From: Micropterus salmoides
Taxonomy: Eukaryota > Chordata > Actinopteri > Centrarchiformes > Centrarchidae
DNA: 64,000 nt
Assembly (NCBI RefSeq): GCF_014851395.1
Contig: NW_024041150.1
Location: forward strand, 27,021,225 to 27,085,224
Direction: 5' to 3'
The notes beneath the pieces are model-generated. The model searched no databases. It saw only the letters and a list, made by a program, of their open reading frames with translations, and was not told the DNA's origin. The translations under genes were made by a program, and so were the position numbers. Below are positions 61,561-64,000 of this stretch, in pieces (the stretch's first letter is position 1; every line of letters begins with the position of its first letter).

Positions 61561-63243
61561 GACGTCAGGAACAGAAAGAAAACAGAATGAAGTAATGTTA
61601 AGACCATGATAGACGTTGAGTGGTTCCCGTGTCTGTTTGTGTATATACAGTATGTTAACCAAATGAATGCAGAGGTGTGGTAGGCGCAAACTTTGTGATA
61701 CACCAGAGGACTGCGCCTGGCTCCCACCACACAGTTACACTGAAAGGAGTTTTAATTCACCAGGGAGTTGATAAGACCTTAGTTTTCTTGGTTGGCAATC
61801 GATTACACTTTCAGTACTGTAAGTAGGTAGTTATAATTTAGTACTACCTGGACTTTAACTCAAGTACAAATCATACCTACCAACACTCCCGTTTCTCCTG
61901 AATTTTAAGGCTATCTCCCAGTGCCCTCCTGTTCTGATGTTTCTCCCGGGAATCTCTAGTAATTTGAACGGCCCTCAAACTTTATTATGAATAATCGTCA
62001 CACACAGATCCAAGTTTTGGATGTTTGTCTGGCATCACCCAAGTTGCCAGATCATCTATGAAACACAGTCTACACACGACATATAATTCCAACCCATCTG
62101 TCACTGCAACCTGGCAACTCACAACCCCAATCCAAGGGGCGTGTGCGCAGCTGTCCGAGCAGGCAGACAGGCCAGCTATGCAATAAAAGTAGTGTACAAA
62201 TTGCTTGGAGGGTTATGGGTTCATCCAAAACAAAGTAAATTGAGACAACAAAATTCGATTGGATGCCAGATGATGTGACGTATTGTGCCAAAAGAAAGCT
62301 GTGTACACTCTGTCTCAGCTCAGTAGGCAGAAAGGAGAATGGGGCTCTGCTGGGCCAATTTAGAGCCCAGTTGCGTCCCCCACCCTCAGATGCTCTCAGT
62401 ATCCCAGAGTTTATGATCTCACTGCCTTGAGTCCAAGGGGAAAACATGCAATCTTCTGACTGAGGAGGTGTGTGTGATTGTCTGTGTTAAATGCATGTGG
62501 AAACTGTATATATATCCTTGTGAGAGTATGTTGTTTTGTGAATGTATGCGTGTGTGTTTGTGTACTGTATATAGAGGAAAGTCACACTGCAGTTTGTCAG
62601 CGAGAGCATGTGCTGATATATTGGCTTTGCCAAAGAATCCCCAGTGATCAAGTCCAATTCAGCAGCCCTGCCCTAATAAGCTCTGCACATCAAGGCTTTT
62701 CTCCCATTTTCTCTGTGCCTCACTCCCTCACTCTTATCCTTTCCCCTGCTTTTCCTTTGACTGCCACCTATTAGCAAACCCAGACCACACAATAGAGCCC
62801 AATCACATCAGGCAATTTAAATTAGCCCTATTTTCTCTCTGTGTCTCCTGCGCTTCAAAACATCTCTCAACAGAATAGCCCCCGTGCTTCCGCTGCACCC
62901 ACATTATTTGGCTCCCATTTATCTGTGCGCACATGTGTGCGTGTGTGTATGCGTGTCATTATTTCTGAATGCTACTATGAGCATATAAAACGGGAACAAA
63001 GAAACTGGAGCCTGGCGATGACAGGGCCACAGTCATTAGGTTTTCTAAAGATATTGTAACAGCATTCCAGCACTATTCTGTCTAGGGCAATTAGTTTATG
63101 CATATTCACTGTATGCGTTGGTGATGACGGTGGTGTGCATATACATGAAGACTGAACGAATTAGACAGCTTGTCAATTAGAAAATCCCTCACCACCTCTT
63201 TCGTTGCTCATTCCTTTTGAGTTGCTGGCAGGGGAAGTGGGCT

Positions 63244-63245
<2 letters not shown>
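61561..63245. other. Intergenic DNA without recognised genes
   Basis: Unique-looking sequence with short unsupported open frames and a TG patch near 62545. Confidence 0.45.

Positions 63246-63281
<36 letters not shown>
63246..63281. repeat. (CA)n microsatellite
   Basis: An uninterrupted run of about 18 AC units. Confidence 0.95.
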
Positions 63282-63574
63282 AAGTTAAGAGATAAATGTC
63301 ACGTTGATGCATTTTTTTGGTTATGTAAAGCATTGTGTGAGTGTTTGTGTGTGTTTTGCCAGTGTTTGCAATTAGCTGTCATGCAGGCTACTTGGGTGTG
63401 TGTCCCAGCATGCATTTGGTTTGCATAATGTAGGTTTCTCTGGCAGCAGATAAAAACAATAATGGTACCAAGCTTCTCGCACAGGGAATGAGAGAAAAAC
63501 TTGGTTTAAGATTATAATAAAGCAAGTCACACTGTTGCTGTACTCTGTCTATTACTGTTCAAACAAGCATGTCC

Positions 63575-63578
<4 letters not shown>

Positions 63579-63605
<27 letters not shown>
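63579..63605. repeat. (CA)n microsatellite
   Basis: About 13 CA units. Downstream to 64000 nothing further is identified. Confidence 0.95.
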
Positions 63606-64000
63606 GTGTTGGCTATACCTTGTATCTCTTTCTCTTATTTACATATAAACACAAACACACACAAGACCTTTCTTAAGAGAAAGCTTGGCAGACAGCTGAG
63701 AGCCTTGGACCTTGCTGTGACTGATTGGGAGAGTATGCGACTCCGAAGGCAGTGACGCCTCTAACCCGGGGACAAATAAATCACCATGGTGAAAAGAAAG
63801 AGAAGCAGAGGAATAAGATACAGAAGTCTCGCTGTGGGGAACAACACTGCCCGGTGTGCCAAAGAAATCAATTAGACTAATGTGCTGTACACATTCAAGA
63901 CTGCTTTAAAGTACAAAAAGCTGCATGACAGCCCTCTCTCTGTGTGTGTACACTTGCTACATGCAGATTAGCTGTTTTGGTTAGTGCTGAAGAAATGTTT

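Overview
The window looks like ray-finned fish DNA, most likely a percomorph. It has short multi-exon vertebrate genes with GT-AG introns, many CA/GT microsatellites, and teleost-type repeats: Tc1/mariner, hAT, DIRS, a restriction-endonuclease LINE, L2-like LINE 3' ends and abundant short dispersed families. There is no sign of prokaryotic organisation.

Layout. (1) Positions 1-471 (minus) hold the first coding exon of an ARAP-family gene. Its SAM domain and position point to arap2. A probable 5' noncoding exon and CpG-rich promoter lie at about 3.1-3.3 kb. (2) Positions 7224-23101 (plus) hold a complete dthd1 (death domain-containing 1) gene. I could assemble ten coding exons whose splice phases all agree, giving 2727 nt and 908 residues. 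The divergent arap2/dthd1 pair matches the order I recall from tetrapods (human 4p14), and each call supports the other. (3) dthd1 intron 6 (13635-20088) is swollen. It contains a dead Tc1 element, a hAT-like remnant and, on the opposite strand, a chain of phase-compatible exons (18840 to 17454) for a membrane-protein-like gene I do not recognise. The best model of that gene has one in-frame TAG and two candidate polyadenylation sites. (4) From 23.5 kb to the end I find no convincing host gene. This stretch is repeats plus apparently unique noncoding DNA. Datable insertions include a solo LTR with a 5-bp target duplication (35743-36312), a hAT deletion derivative with a perfect 8-bp duplication (58399-59990), a minus-strand RLE-type LINE missing its RT core (about 38980-40690), a minus-strand DIRS-like relic (about 55223-57435) and a foldback element with tRNA-like sequence in both arms (about 30486-31308).

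Function. ARAP2 is a PI(3,4,5)P3-dependent Arf GAP with Rho GAP homology. DTHD1 has a ZU5/UPA-like plus death-domain architecture related to PIDD1 and its exact role is poorly known. Nothing suggests that the two genes work in one pathway. The most original item is the antisense gene inside dthd1 intron 6. I found no evidence of a wholly new multi-gene system.
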